Source of the DNA: Megascapheus bottae
Lineage: Eukaryota > Chordata > Mammalia > Rodentia > Geomyidae
NCBI GenBank assembly: GCA_024803745.1
Contig: JANJXV010000196.1
Location: 1,314,501 to 1,378,500, forward strand
Direction of reading: 5' to 3'
Length of the DNA stretch: 64,000 bases
In this document: positions 32,698 to 43,605 of the stretch, in pieces
Numbering within the stretch: the first letter of the stretch is position 1
Layout of the letters: each line of letters opens with the position of its first letter
Position numbers and translations under genes: made by a program
The notes under the pieces: generated by a model
The model's database searches: none
What the model was told of the DNA's origin: nothing
What the model saw: the letters and a program-made list of their open reading frames with translations, nothing else

Positions 32698-35139
32698 TGG
32701 CTCAAGCCTTTAACATACAGGGTCGCCTGCACCCCCATCCCAGCCCGACCCTACAATGTCAGGGCCACCTGGTCCTGAAACTGGACACTGCCCTGTTGCA
32801 GGGACAACAGCAGCTCACCCACATGCTGGCTCGGTCCGCGCTCCTGACAGGCAGAAGATGGAGAAGCATGGCTCTCCGGGAAGCCGCTTGGAGGGCTCTT
32901 CAAGGCCGGTGTCTGGACTCCCCGCAGCCACACAGCCGCATCTCCCCCCGGAGGGGGCGTGGCGGGATGTCAGGGCACTGGGGGAGGTGGTAAAGGAGAG
33001 AAGCACGTGCCCAGGGCGGGAGCATCAGGCTGCAGCTGGGGTGCAGCACCTGTCTGTGGCAGCGGGGTCACTTGCCGCTCTGAATGGCTACACAGCAGTG
33101 TCTTCCCACGCCTCCCCGGGGCAGCTCTGTCAGTGGTGACCTCTTTCCTCTAGCACACACCTTCCCCTCACACCCCACGTCACCGTCAGAGAGGCCCAGA
33201 CTGGCGCCCTCGTGCCTGAGCTCCGCCTAGAAGTGGCCTCTTCCCCCCACCCCGGCCGCACTCAGGCTGTCACTGGGGCACAACTGCCCCTCAGGGCCTG
33301 CAGGGGACAGGTGCGGGACCCCCACAGGTACCAGAGTCTGTGGGCACAAGCCCCTCACATTAAGTGGAACGTCACCAACGTATGACCAGCGCGTCTTTCC
33401 ATGGATCTATTCCCAACAGATCGTCTCCAGATCTATTCTCACAAATGCTATGCAGTTGTCACTGTACTGTTTAGGAATGTCAAGAACGACAGTCTATGCA
33501 CACTCGGTATGGATGTACTTTTTCAACCATTTTCAGCCCAAGGTTGGAGCCCGTGGGTGCAGCGTGCATGGACATGAAGGGGTTTAGTAAAGGTGGGCGC
33601 TCCAGAGCCTGGCATGACAGCCAGAGCAGTCACTCAGCTTGAATTCCTTGGATGTAGCATACGCACAGCCAGCGGCGTGGGACTCGTGACCACGGGATGT
33701 AAGGAGCAAGTGGGGTGGACAGAGAAACGCCCACCTTCCTCGGGGGAAGCCAAGGCGCTCGTCTACCGCTGGGTAGAAGTGACCACACCGAGACAGCTTG
33801 CCAGACTGTCAACACAAGTGTCTTGAGCAGGACTCCAGGTAGGGGTGGTGCAGGAACCCCTACAGTGTGAGGCTCCTCAGAGGGGCAGAGACAAAGGCAG
33901 AAGCCCTCTGAGGGGCTGGAGGGGCACATGGAGCAGCCAGTGGGCATGCAAGCCTGGGCCTTGGTGACAGTACCACCGTGTCAAGGGGAGCCTGCGGGAG
34001 ACTGCGCAATGCACTGGGCCAGACTGTGGGGTACAGTCTGCGGCTGTGCCCCTCCTTTGTGGCTGCTGTGTTACTGTGCCCCAGGAGGCCTGGCCTGCAA
34101 GAGACAGATGACCCATTTTGGTAAAAGTATTTGGAAGCCATCAACCACCCCTGTCTCTGTCCAAGGAGCAGCGTTACAGCTTCCTCTACGAGTCTCTGTG
34201 GGCACAGCCCTGGCTAGCGTCATGCTCCGTGCTTGGCTTCCTGCTGCGAGCTCCGGGTCTTTCATTAGATGCAGGCAGAGGACACAGCTCCAACCCCGCA
34301 ACTCAACCAACAAGCCACACTCAAAAGGAAAACAAATGCTCTTCCACTGTGCTAATAAGAAACAAGACACGCTCTGCGGAGCTACTCCAAGAAGCCCTTA
34401 CTATATTTAGCTCTCTGTGGGGTTTTGTGCGGTTTCCTCACAAATCCCTGCAATGCGTCAGGCAGGGAGGCACGCAGCTGTGAGAGGTGAGAGGCGAGCA
34501 CACACGGTTACTGACCTAGCCCAAAAGGCTGTGCTAGGCTGAGAGCCCAGGAGACCAGCACCGTGGCCTGACCCGGTGAGGTGGCACAGGCCCTGGAGGG
34601 TGAGGCACGGGGCAGAGCCCACACCCACAGGCCACAGACAAGATGGTCTCCTCAGAGGGACCAAACCAGGGCAGAGGATTCTGGGAGGAGCCAATGCTCC
34701 TGGGTTTCTCGGGTCAGGGGAGCTGACGTGGCTCCAGGTAGTCCAGACCACGCTAACCATGACTAAAAATAAGACAGATGGCAAAAAGCTATCCGGAGCC
34801 TCAATTCTCTAGACGAAATTGTTCTGGGGATAATAAGGCGTCTGGGGAGTGGCTCTCCTGGGTACTGTGTGCTGGGGTTTCCTCGGTCTGCTCATTCTGG
34901 AAGCTGAGTGCAGCACACTTTACTCCTCTCCTCATCTCTGGCGGAGGCAGCCATCCTGGGCGGGCTCCCTGAGGCTTCAGAGCACAATCCACAAGTTCAG
35001 GGCCGGCTGGAACCAACTGTCCTGGCTACTTCCCACCCGCATTTCCCAGACCATGTCCAACTGATAGCTGTCCCTTTCCTGAGCTCAGAAAAATGCCGTG
35101 TTCCACCTTAGCTGCAACCCTTACCTAAGAAGAAAAAAA
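32698..35139. other. Single-copy GC-rich sequence
   Basis: No exon, RNA gene or repeat family recognised over about 2.4 kb. Many overlapping ORFs on both strands reflect the GC content. Confidence 0.5.
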
Positions 35140-35415
35140 AGGAAGCTGGGTGCCAGTGGCTCACGCCTGCCATCCTAGCTACTCAGGAGGCTGAGATCTG
35201 AGGATCAAGGTTCAAAGCCAGCCCAGGCACAATTGGACCTGAGACTCTTATCTCCAATTAACCTCCAGAAAATAGGAAATGGGGCTTGGCTCAAGGGTAG
35301 GGCAGCAGCTTTGATCCGAAGAGCTTAAAGACAATACCCAGACCCAGGGGTAGGGCGGTAGCCTTGAGCTGAAGAGCTTAGGGACAGTTCAAGCCCCATG
35401 ACCCACCAAAAAAAA
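35140..35415 (+). mobile_element. Composite 7SL/Geo SINE with duplicated tail
   Basis: Head GCTGGGTGCCAGTGGCTCAC, then CATCCTAGCTACTCAGGAGG, AGATCTGAGGATCAAGG and TTATCTCCAATTAACC. The tail segment (CTTTGATCCGAAGAGCTTAAAG / CTTGAGCTGAAGAGCTTAGGG) appears twice (about 35296-35400) before the A run. Confidence 0.85.
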
Positions 35416-36590
35416 AGGGGGGGGACACTAAAAAAATTCAAAACCAAACAAAAATAAATCCCAATTCGTGGATTCAGAAGAAGTATTTATAAAAGGCAAA
35501 ATCTACAAAGCCCTTACATGCTCCCACATTTAAACGCCTCAGTGGTGTGAGTCAGCAGTGTCAGAGCTCTGCTGTCTCATGGAGATTCCCAAACCCATAA
35601 ATGGGACAGACCGAAGCCACACGATCATGAGACTCTTGCTGGCACCCCAGCCCCCCATGCACTCTGGCAAGGTTCTGGCCTCGTCCCGCTGGAAAGGCAG
35701 TGTGCTGGGGTCTCTTAGACTCTCTGTGTGTTCAGTTGGCATCCTGGACCACAGGCCCATTGCATTAACTGTGTCCTGCTGCTCTAAGAGCTGGGGGCCA
35801 TAGAGACCCAGGACAAACTGGCCTTTCCAGAGCTGGTGATCAGGTCTTTCATGCAAATCGACCACTTTGAGATCTTGGGGGTGGCACAAAAGCCCTGGCA
35901 CAGTTCAGAGCAGCTGGACCCGATGCTGTTCCAGGCCCTGCTCTCGGGACTCTACAGGGCTTGGGCAGAGTAGACTGTCCCTCCTCTAGGGAAGGGAAAG
36001 CAGTACCGATCCCCTGCGGTGGACTGGCCATTGGTGTCATTACTGGTCACCTCCAACAGACACAGTCCTCTGGACGTTCCTGGTTTAACAGCATACAGTC
36101 TGGTGGGTGCTGTGGAAAGGCAGGGCGCCGTCTAGGGCTCCGAGAGGTCCTGAAGAGCTCACTCTGCAGTCCTGCTCATGAGATGGGTGAGTGGCTGCAC
36201 ACACTGCCTTCGTCTCACACCAGCACACTACACAGCATACCTCCCCACATCGAGTATGCTCTTCTCTGTGCTCTTCTGAGAGGCACACCAGGCTTCTCAG
36301 AGGGCACCCAGGCTGTGGGTAACAGGCGCGTAAATGGGCAGGCCTGGGGGCACTGGCAGACCTAGCTCATGCTGACCGACTGCCATGCCACACGAAGCTG
36401 TCGGAGTAGAAGCTGTGCCCTCCCCCCACCCGCCATTTCTTCTGATTCTGTTCTTTCCTCCAATTTCTTTCTAATACCATTAGTATTTGTTACAGATGGA
36501 AGCCTGAGTCATGAGAATCTAGGACTTTGGGCAGCAGCATGGCTTCCAGAACCACCACACTGACACTTCACAACTGAAAAATGCTTCAGA
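35416..36590. other. Single-copy sequence
   Basis: A 120-codon minus-strand ORF (35539-35901) and plus-strand open stretches at 35820-35970 exist, but I recognise no protein family. No poly(A) tail or target duplication marks a processed copy. Confidence 0.4.
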
Positions 36591-36945
36591 GCTCTGCTTC
36601 TCCATTTTAACAGCCACCTAATTCATCTTCAGCTGTCATGTCGGCAAGTTAAGAACTGTTTAATTCTAGGGGAAGATCATAAACAGCCATATACCACTGA
36701 GCATCTAACATTCCAGGAGCTAATTAATTTTATTTTTATCTGTATCCTCAGAGTAGACTCTACCCAATGTTCCTAGAATATTAAGTGAAGAAACAACTCT
36801 TAAAAAGCTACTCATGTAAGAAGAAAAAAATCATTCTATTAGAGATGTAAACTAACTCATTGTCTATATTACCCAGAGTCAATACATGTGAAAGCATAGC
36901 ACTCCTGTAAATGAGCTATGTAACTCGAGGGTAGGGGCCGAAAGG
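36590..36945. other. AT-rich candidate conserved noncoding element
   Basis: Repeat-free block with clustered factor-like motifs: CAGCTGTCA (36640-36648 area; E-box with MEIS-like TGTCA), ACATTCCAGG (TEAD-like) and GCTAATTAATT (paired homeodomain sites). Conservation untested. Confidence 0.35.
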
Positions 36946-37324
36946 GGTCATGAGAGAGCGCAAAGGAAAGGGTGACGTGGCCAAGAAGCCCTGTGTTCAT
37001 AACCTGACTTATGGAGTTGTCCCCCTTTACTACTTAACAATAAAACTGCCCACAACACCCATGAAAGTATTATATTCCCCAATATACCATCAAAACACCT
37101 CAGAAATATCTACCAGAAAGAAAACATATGGCATTCCTCAGTATAAATCATATTTACTGAGCTCCTACTAAGAGCCAGGTCTGTTCTGAGTGCCTGAGAC
37201 GTGGGTAAGCAGAGCTTACGAGCCGCTGCTCCATCACGGGGCTTCTTAGAGCAAATGTGACTCCCGGTCACACATACACACATAGATGTACACTTGCTCA
37301 CACACAAATGGTTCCTACTTTATC

Positions 37325-37496
37325 CTCTGAGGATTTGTGAATGGGAATTTTTTTCTAATTTCTTTTTCTGCTTGTTCACTGGCGATACTTAGAAAAGCCA
37401 ATGGTTTTTATATATTGATTCTTGTATACTGCTACTTTGCTGGAACTCTTATATGACCAGTTTTCTGGTTGATTTCTTTTTTTGTTGTTTTGTTTT
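37325..37496 (-). mobile_element. L1 ORF2 fragment, minus strand
   Basis: GAATGGGAATTTTTTTCTAATTTC through TATATTGATTCTTGTATACTGCTACTTTGCTGGAACTC matches the reverse strand of the L1 reverse-transcriptase region. The next SINE interrupts it and it resumes at 37685. Not an intact ORF. Confidence 0.8.
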
Positions 37497-37684
37497 GGCC
37501 AGTTCTGGGCTTGAGCTCAGGGCCTGAGCTCTGTCTTTGGGTTTTCTCAAGGCTAGAGCTCTACCACTTGAGCCTCAGCACCACTTCCAGCTTTTTTTTG
37601 CTATGTATGTGGTACCGAGGAATTGAACCCGGATCTTCGTGCATGCTAGGCAAGCACGTTAACCACTAGGCCACACTCCCGGCC
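37497..37684 (-). mobile_element. IDL-Geo-like SINE in L1, with target duplication
   Basis: Complete reverse dimer. TGGTTGATTTCTT occurs on both sides (37476 and 37685), a target site duplication within L1 sequence. It is younger than the L1. Confidence 0.9.
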
Positions 37685-37830
37685 TGGTTGATTTCTTAAG
37701 GGTAGTTTAGGTATGAAGTCACTTAACAGAATACTTTAGGTGTAAGGCCCTACTATCTGCAAATAGGAATAACTTGAAATCTTCTTTCCCTAGTTGATTC
37801 CTCTTTATTTCAATATTTTATTTGTTGAAT
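37685..37830 (-). mobile_element. L1 ORF2 fragment, continued
   Basis: AACTTGAAATCTTCTTTCCC and TTCCTCTTTATTTC are reverse-strand L1 ORF2 landmarks, continuous with 37325-37496 once the SINE is removed. Confidence 0.75.
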
Positions 37831-38408
37831 CAAGAGCATGTGGCACTTATACACAATGGAATTCTATGCTGCCATCAGAAAGAATGACATTGCCCCATTG
37901 GTAAGGAAATGGAAAGACTTGGAAAAAAAATCATATAAGTGAAGTAAGCCAGACCCAAAGGAACATAGGCTCCATGGTTTCCCTCATTTGTAATAGTTGG
38001 TACACATCTAGGACTCTCCTAGCAGAGGATCACAATAGCTCAAAAGCTATGCACATAAGATCATACAGGATGAGACTAAATGAAAGGATCTCTAGGATAT
38101 GACAGCTTTATCTTTGTGATTGTTGCTCTTAATGTATTGTTATTTCTTTCCTCTTTTTTTGCCCTTATGGCTAATCTCATATGATTACTGTACCTGACTT
38201 TGTTACCTGGCATATGTATATAGTTTGTTTATTTAAAATAGGGAAGGGAAGTAGGGAAAACAAGATGATAGGGAGGGGGTAAGGAGAGAAAAACAGGGAC
38301 AAAAGCATCATAAGTGGTATCAATGTATGAGGAGTAACGCACCCACTACCTGATGAAGACAACTGTAACCCCTCTATACTAAATTACCCTGACAGTCAAA
38401 TAAAAAGG
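37831..38408 (+). mobile_element. 5'-truncated L1 3' end inserted into older L1, 16-bp target duplication
   Basis: ATACACAATGGAATTCTATGC, CATCAGAAAGAATGACATTG and CATAGGCTCCATGGTTTCCC are typical of the end of L1 ORF2 and 3' UTR. It ends in AAATAAAAAGG. ATTTTATTTGTTGAAT is present at 37815-37830 and again at 38409-38424, a perfect target site duplication. Confidence 0.9.
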
Positions 38409-38613
38409 ATTTTATTTGTTGAATGAGAAAGTAGTCTTTATTAACGATTTACTTCTATTAACTGTTAAAGAGCTAACGAATCTGCTTATCCTCTTGGTTC
38501 AATGTTGGTATACCACATGTGTTAAACAAGTCTGTTGGTTTTTGTTTATTTTCCAATTTATGAAGTAGACGTCTTCAAAATATTCTCCGATGGTCTTCTG
38601 AATCTCATTAGTG

Positions 38614-38614
<1 letters not shown>

Positions 38615-38647
<33 letters not shown>
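38615..38647. repeat. (TG)n microsatellite
   Basis: Perfect TG run of about 16 copies adjacent to the tail of the reverse composite SINE. Confidence 0.95.
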
Positions 38648-38650
<3 letters not shown>

Positions 38651-38660
38651 CTCACACGTA

Positions 38661-38886
38661 TGCTGATTCTGGGGCTTGAACTTAGGCCTGGATGCTCTCA
38701 CTATTTCCAAGCTTTTTGCTCAAAGCTAGCTCTCTGTCTCTTGAACCACAGCTCCCTTCTGGCTTTTTGATGATTAAGAGATAAGAGCCTGTGGACTTCT
38801 CCACCCAGGCTGGCTTTGGACCTCCACCCTCAGATCTTAGACTCCTTCCTAGCCAGGAGTGCAGAGGTGAGCCGTGGGTGCTCAGC
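38661..38886 (-). mobile_element. Composite 7SL/Geo SINE, reverse, diverged
   Basis: TGCTGATTCTGGGGCTTGAA, TTGAACCACAGCTCCC, TGATGATTAAGAGATAAGAG, CCAGGCTGGCTTTGGA and the diverged 7SL head complement GTGAGCCGTGGGTGCTCAG. Confidence 0.8.
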
Positions 38887-39600
38887 TGCTATCTGTATTA
38901 AAACAGTCCCTATTTTTACCTTTGACCCTGTTGGTTTGGGTCTCCTCCTTTCTTCTTGTGGTTACTGTGGCTAAAGGTGTGTCTATCTAGTTTATCTTTT
39001 TGAAGAACCAACTCTTTGCTTCATTATTTGTTGTATTATTGGTTTTTTTTCCAGATCTTCATTTCCGTCCTATTTTTATTATTTGTGGCACTGCTGGTTT
39101 GGGGAACTGGCTTCTCCCTGCTTTCCAAGAGCTTGCGGTGCATCATTAGGTTATTTGTTTGGACTAGTTTTCTGATGTAAAACATTATAAACTGTCTTTT
39201 TTGGTGGTAGAACTTTCAATTTATGTTTTCCCTCCCCTTTCTCTTAATCTTCCCCTCCTCCTCTCTCTTCTCTTCTCTCTCCTCTGTCTCTGTCTTGGTC
39301 TCTCTCTTGGTGTCCTCACTGTGTTTTGGTATGGGGTGATACTGACGTCACAGAAGCTGTTTGGTCACGTTCCTTCCCTTTCTAGCACACAGACCTGTCT
39401 GGAGCATTGGTGTTAGTCATTTAAAGGTTTGGTGGGAACCAGCAATGAATCCATCTCTGCTTTTCTTCGTTGAAAGGCTCTTTGTCACTGCTTCAATCTT
39501 GTTTATTATATATCTGTTTAAGTGGTTTTTATCTGCTTGATTCAATATTGGTAGATCATGTGCATCTATAAATGTATTCCTTTCTTTTAGATTTTTTTGG

Positions 39601-39785
39601 GCCAGTCCTAGGCTTGAGCTCAGGGCCTGAGCACTGTCCTTGGGTTTTCTCAAGGGTAGAGCTCTACTACTTGAGCCTCAGCACCACTTCCACCTTTTTT
39701 CTATGTATGTGGTACCGAGGAATCAAACCCGGGTCTTTGAGCATGCTAGGCAAGCACTCTACCACTAGGCCAAACTCCTGACCCC
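39601..39785 (-). mobile_element. IDL-Geo-like SINE in L1, with target duplication
   Basis: Complete reverse dimer. CTTTTAGATTTTT flanks both ends (about 39584 and 39787), so it inserted into pre-existing L1. Confidence 0.9.
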
Positions 39786-40517
39786 ACTTTTAGATTTTTC
39801 AGACATGTATATCAATAGAAACTCACACAACCAGTCATCTAGGAGATGGTTGCTTCAACAAGTGGTGCCAAGAAAACTGGGTATCCACATGCACATCACT
39901 GGCAAAAGACCTTCAAGTCTTACATGTACAAAAATCAAAATGGATCAACAATCTCAATCAATCTGTAAAACTACTACAGGAAGATATAGGGAAAACTGCC
40001 TAATTATAGGCAGTTTCTGAACAAGACTCCAATGGTCCAGGAAATAGTTTCTGAACAAAACTCCAATGATCCAGAAAATAAAAGCAAGAATGGACAAGTT
40101 AAGAAGCCTCTGCACATCACAGGGAACAATGGCCAGAATAAAGAGACAGACTACAGAATGGAAGAAAATATCTGCAAGCTATTCACTGGGCAAAAGATTA
40201 TTACTCAGAAAGCACAATTAAACACCAAAGAACAAATAACCAATAATAAATGGGCAAGTGAACTGGCAGTCCTCCAACGGCGAATAACTGAAGAAGTCCT
40301 CAACATTCTGGGCCATGAAGAAAGTGCACACAAAACGACACTGTGTTCCCATCTTTCACCAGTCAAATGGCTACTATAAAGAAAACAAACAACAGGGGCT
40401 GGCAAGAGGGTGCATGGAACCCTCACACACACTGTTGGTAGGAATGTAAATTAGTATAACCACTATAGAAATCCTCAAAAAGCTACTCTAAAAATTCATC
40501 AAAAAGCTAAAAATAAG
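39786..40517 (+). mobile_element. L1 ORF2 3' part, plus strand
   Basis: CAAGTGGTGCCAAGAAAACTGG, ACAAAAATCAAAATGGATC, CAGAATGGAAGAAAATATCTGC and ACACACTGTTGGTAGGAATG are forward L1 ORF2 landmarks. Stops and a local duplication (GTTTCTGAACAA-ACTCCAATG, near 40012 and 40048) show decay. Continues after the SINE. Confidence 0.85.
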
Positions 40518-40718
40518 GGCCGGGAGTTTGGCCTAGCGGTCAAAGTGCTTGCCTAGCATGCATGAAGACCTGGGTTTGATTCCTCAGTACCACATACATA
40601 GAAAAAGCCAGAAGTGGTGCTGAGGCTCAAGTGGTAGAGCTCTAGCCTTGAGAAAGCCCAAGGACAGTGCTCAGGCCCTGAGCTCAAGCCCAGCACTGGC
40701 AAAAAAAAAAAAAGAAAA
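40518..40718 (+). mobile_element. IDL-Geo-like SINE in L1, with target duplication
   Basis: Forward dimer starting GGGCCGGGAGTTTGGCCTAG with a long A tail. AAAAGCTAAAAAT is present before and after. Confidence 0.92.
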
Positions 40719-41370
40719 AAAAGCTAAAAATGGAACTACCATAGGATCCTGCTATATATACTACTGTCAGAGGGTGTAAGTCAACACACCAGCGACACCT
40801 ACACACCCAGGTTTAGTAACGTTGTTCACAACAGCCAAGCTACAAACTCAGCCAGAGCTGCTCAGCAACTGATGGATAAATAAAATGTGATCTCACACAC
40901 ACACACACAATCCAGCCATAATCCCTGTACAAAAAGGAGTAGGGAACTGAAGATCACTGTATTGGGCAGAACAAGAAAAGCTCAAAAGCTCAAATATCAT
41001 ATGTGTTTGCCTATAGGCAGAATGCAGACCTAAAGCGACAGTGATAATAATAGTAGGGCGTGTGCATAAAAGGAGGGGTATTTGGAGAGTGGAAATCAGA
41101 AGGGAAGGGGGAGGATACTGGGGAGTGAATGCAAAACATGTTTTAAATGCACACACATGCGTATGCACACAGATTAGTACTGTATAAGAAAACCGACTAA
41201 CCACTGTGCGTGTGGTGGGGGGAGGAGGGTTAAGGTGGAGGGTAAATCTGATCCAATACTGTGTGGAAGGAGGATTACGGGAGCCAGCAGAGGTGAACCT
41301 GACCCGCGTACATTATACACATCTACAGAAATGTCACAATGAAACCAGTACTAACAAAATAAACAGATAA
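40719..41370 (+). mobile_element. L1 3' end, plus strand, with (AC)n
   Basis: ATGGAACTACCATAGGATCC, TTCACAACAGCCAAGCTAC, and the G/A-rich 3' UTR (GAAGGGAAGGGGGAGGATAC). An (AC)n run lies at 40892-40909. The end is taken near AACAAAATAAACAGATAAAG. Confidence 0.8.
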
Positions 41371-43060
41371 AGCTTAAAGGAATTCTCAATTCCTTCTAAG
41401 CCACCCTTGTCTCACTTCGAATGAAACACACACTTATACTACTTACTAAGATTGCTACTTATTTAGAAGTAGATAGTACTGGCTAGCTTTTAAAATTTTT
41501 TTAACTTGTTACCTACTACTCATACAAGCTACAGTAGAAGTATAAAACCATATCCACACCAACTGTACAGCCTGAGCGGCAGTTGTTGAAGTCCCTCTTC
41601 TATATCCACAGACACAATCTCTTACAGTAAATGCATAAAACATGTATCCACAGACTTTGCCCCCCCCCCAGCTCATGCCCAGTAAGTTCCCCTCCCACAC
41701 CTCCCACCCTCACAACTTTCCTGGGGGAACCAAACCGCACTCAGCTGGTGACCCGTCTTCCAAGCGGTCCTACAGCGCCACCTGCTGTCCACACCGTGCC
41801 TCTCCAGGTGCCCGGCCTGCCTCCCACACCCTGGCCGTGCTGCACGGCCAGTGGCCAGCCCAGCAGAACCCAGTGGGCAGCGGTGACTGGGAAGCAGAGG
41901 AGCGTGGCTTGGGTGGATGTGTGTTCTCCATCTCGAGGCAGCAGTGGTGGCTGCACATTTGTCATGATGTGTCACACTGTACCAAAAGTCTCCTGTCAAG
42001 GGTGAGTTTACTACGTGAAAATTAGACCTCAATAAATACAGTCAGACACTAAAATTCCAGGAAAAAGTCAAACCATGTATGAAAGGTTCAGTCTCACTCG
42101 AGATAGAAAACACATGGATTTTAAGAACGAATGAAATGGGCCCCAAAAAACCATCGGGTGATCCAGAAATCGCTGGGGACAAACGTAGGAAAACAAGGAG
42201 CCAGCACAGCCAGAGGCAGAGCTGAGCCCCAGGCTCACTTCTCACTGCACCCTGCCCGGCACGGACAGCTGCCCAGGGAGGGGGCGCCACAGACCCAGGG
42301 CACAGAGCTGCCCAGGGCGAAGGACCAGCAGAGAGGACAGCACACAGAGCACTGTCACGAGAACAGGATGGCTCAAAATGGCACTGTCCAACCAAAGCCT
42401 TGACAACTGGGGTGAAAATGCTACCTACCGACTGTGGTGCACCTGAGGAAACAACACCTTATACTGCCACGTTGGACAGGACACCCGGCAAAAGCTGGGG
42501 ACGGCGGGGGAGAGGCAGAGCACAGCCAGGGCCAGGACTCGGGTCAGGCTTGGCACCCCTCAGGGGAGACTAGTGTGGCACAGTGGGACACAGGGAGGAC
42601 GAGCAAGGGCACAGCTCATGCTTCTGAACTCCTGCATGGCATGAGGAACACCAGAGAGAAGCAGCCGAGGCTCCCTGCCACAACCCAGCACGAGCACCAG
42701 GCTGTCCCCTGCCTCCTGCCGGGGTCCACAGAGTTACAGGGCTCATGGCCTCCTTTGTGGCTACAGCTGGCTGCAGGAAGCGCTCTGGCCAGGAAGAATC
42801 TCCCTGGTGAGCGGGTGAGCCCCGTAAGTGGTCCCCTATGCTGTTCCTGGAGCTGCAGCAGCTGTACTGCCTCGCTGAGGGAATAACTAGTTATGAGAAC
42901 TGCAGAAACACTGACCCAAATCCTGACATAGCTGACTTCTGTACCAACCTTGGAAAAAACTTGCCTTTGGATCCCTTGTGATATAAAACATCCAGGAACC
43001 CGAGCTTAGACAGGATGGGGGTGTTTTCTGGTACTCTCAGTGGAAGGTACTCCGAGGATA
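41371..43060. other. Single-copy sequence
   Basis: No exon or repeat family recognised apart from a CTCF-like site at 41771. Confidence 0.45.
41771..41790 (-). promoter_or_regulatory. CTCF-like binding site
   Basis: The minus strand reads GGACAGCAGGTGGCGCTGTA, close to the CTCF core CCASYAGRKGGCRSY with one change at the second position. A motif match only. Confidence 0.45.
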
Positions 43061-43062
43061 CA

Positions 43063-43605
43063 GGCAGCAGAGGCAAGGTGGGCAGGGGGCAGGCTGAACC
43101 TCCTGCCTCCGGGTGAGGGTCAGGCAGCAGAGGCAGGGCAGGGGGAAGGAGGCAGGCTGACCCTCCTGCCTCCGGGTGAGGGTCAGGCAGCAGAGGCAGG
43201 GCAGGGGGCAGGCTGACCCTCCTGCCTCCGGGTGAGGGTCAGGCAGCACAGGCAGGGCAGGGGGAAGGAGGCAGGCTGACCCTCCTGCCTCCGGGTGAGG
43301 GTCAGGCAGCAGAGGCAGGGCAGGGGGAAGGGGGCAGGCTGACCCTCCTGCCTCCGGGTGAGGGTCAGGCAGCAGAGGCAGGGCAGGGGGCAGGCTGACC
43401 CTCCTGCCTCCGGGTGAGGGTCAGGCAGCAGAGGCAGGGTGGGCAGGGGGCAGGCTGACCCTCCTGCCTCCGGGTGAGGGTCAGGCAGCAGAGGCAGGGT
43501 GGGCAGGGGGCAGGCTGACCCTCCTGCCTCCGGGTGAGGATCAGGCAGCAGAGGCAGGGCGGGCAGGGGGCAGGCTGACCCTCCTGCCTCCAGATGAAGG
43601 TCAGC
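43063..43605. repeat. GC-rich minisatellite, about 9 copies of a 56-64-bp unit
   Basis: Each unit has GGTCAGGCAGCAGAGGCAGG, a variable G-rich linker (GGGGGCAGG or GGGGGAAGGAGGCAGG) and CTGACCCTCCTGCCTCCGGG. Nine CCTGCCTCC repeats counted. Copies are highly alike, so recent expansion is likely. Confidence 0.93.

Larger units (their letters stand above)
38409..39600 (-). mobile_element. L1 ORF2 fragment, minus strand, with nested SINE and (TG)n
   Basis: Resumes after the L1 insertion. CTGTTGGTTTGGGTCTCCTC, GTTTATCTTTTTGAAGAACC and AACTCTTTGCTTCATTATTTG are reverse-strand L1 reverse-transcriptase landmarks. It contains a composite SINE (38661-38886). Confidence 0.8.

Noticed and set aside
35539..35970. 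Possible processed pseudogene (120-codon minus ORF and open plus frame)
   Set aside because: No recognisable protein, poly(A) tail or target duplication.
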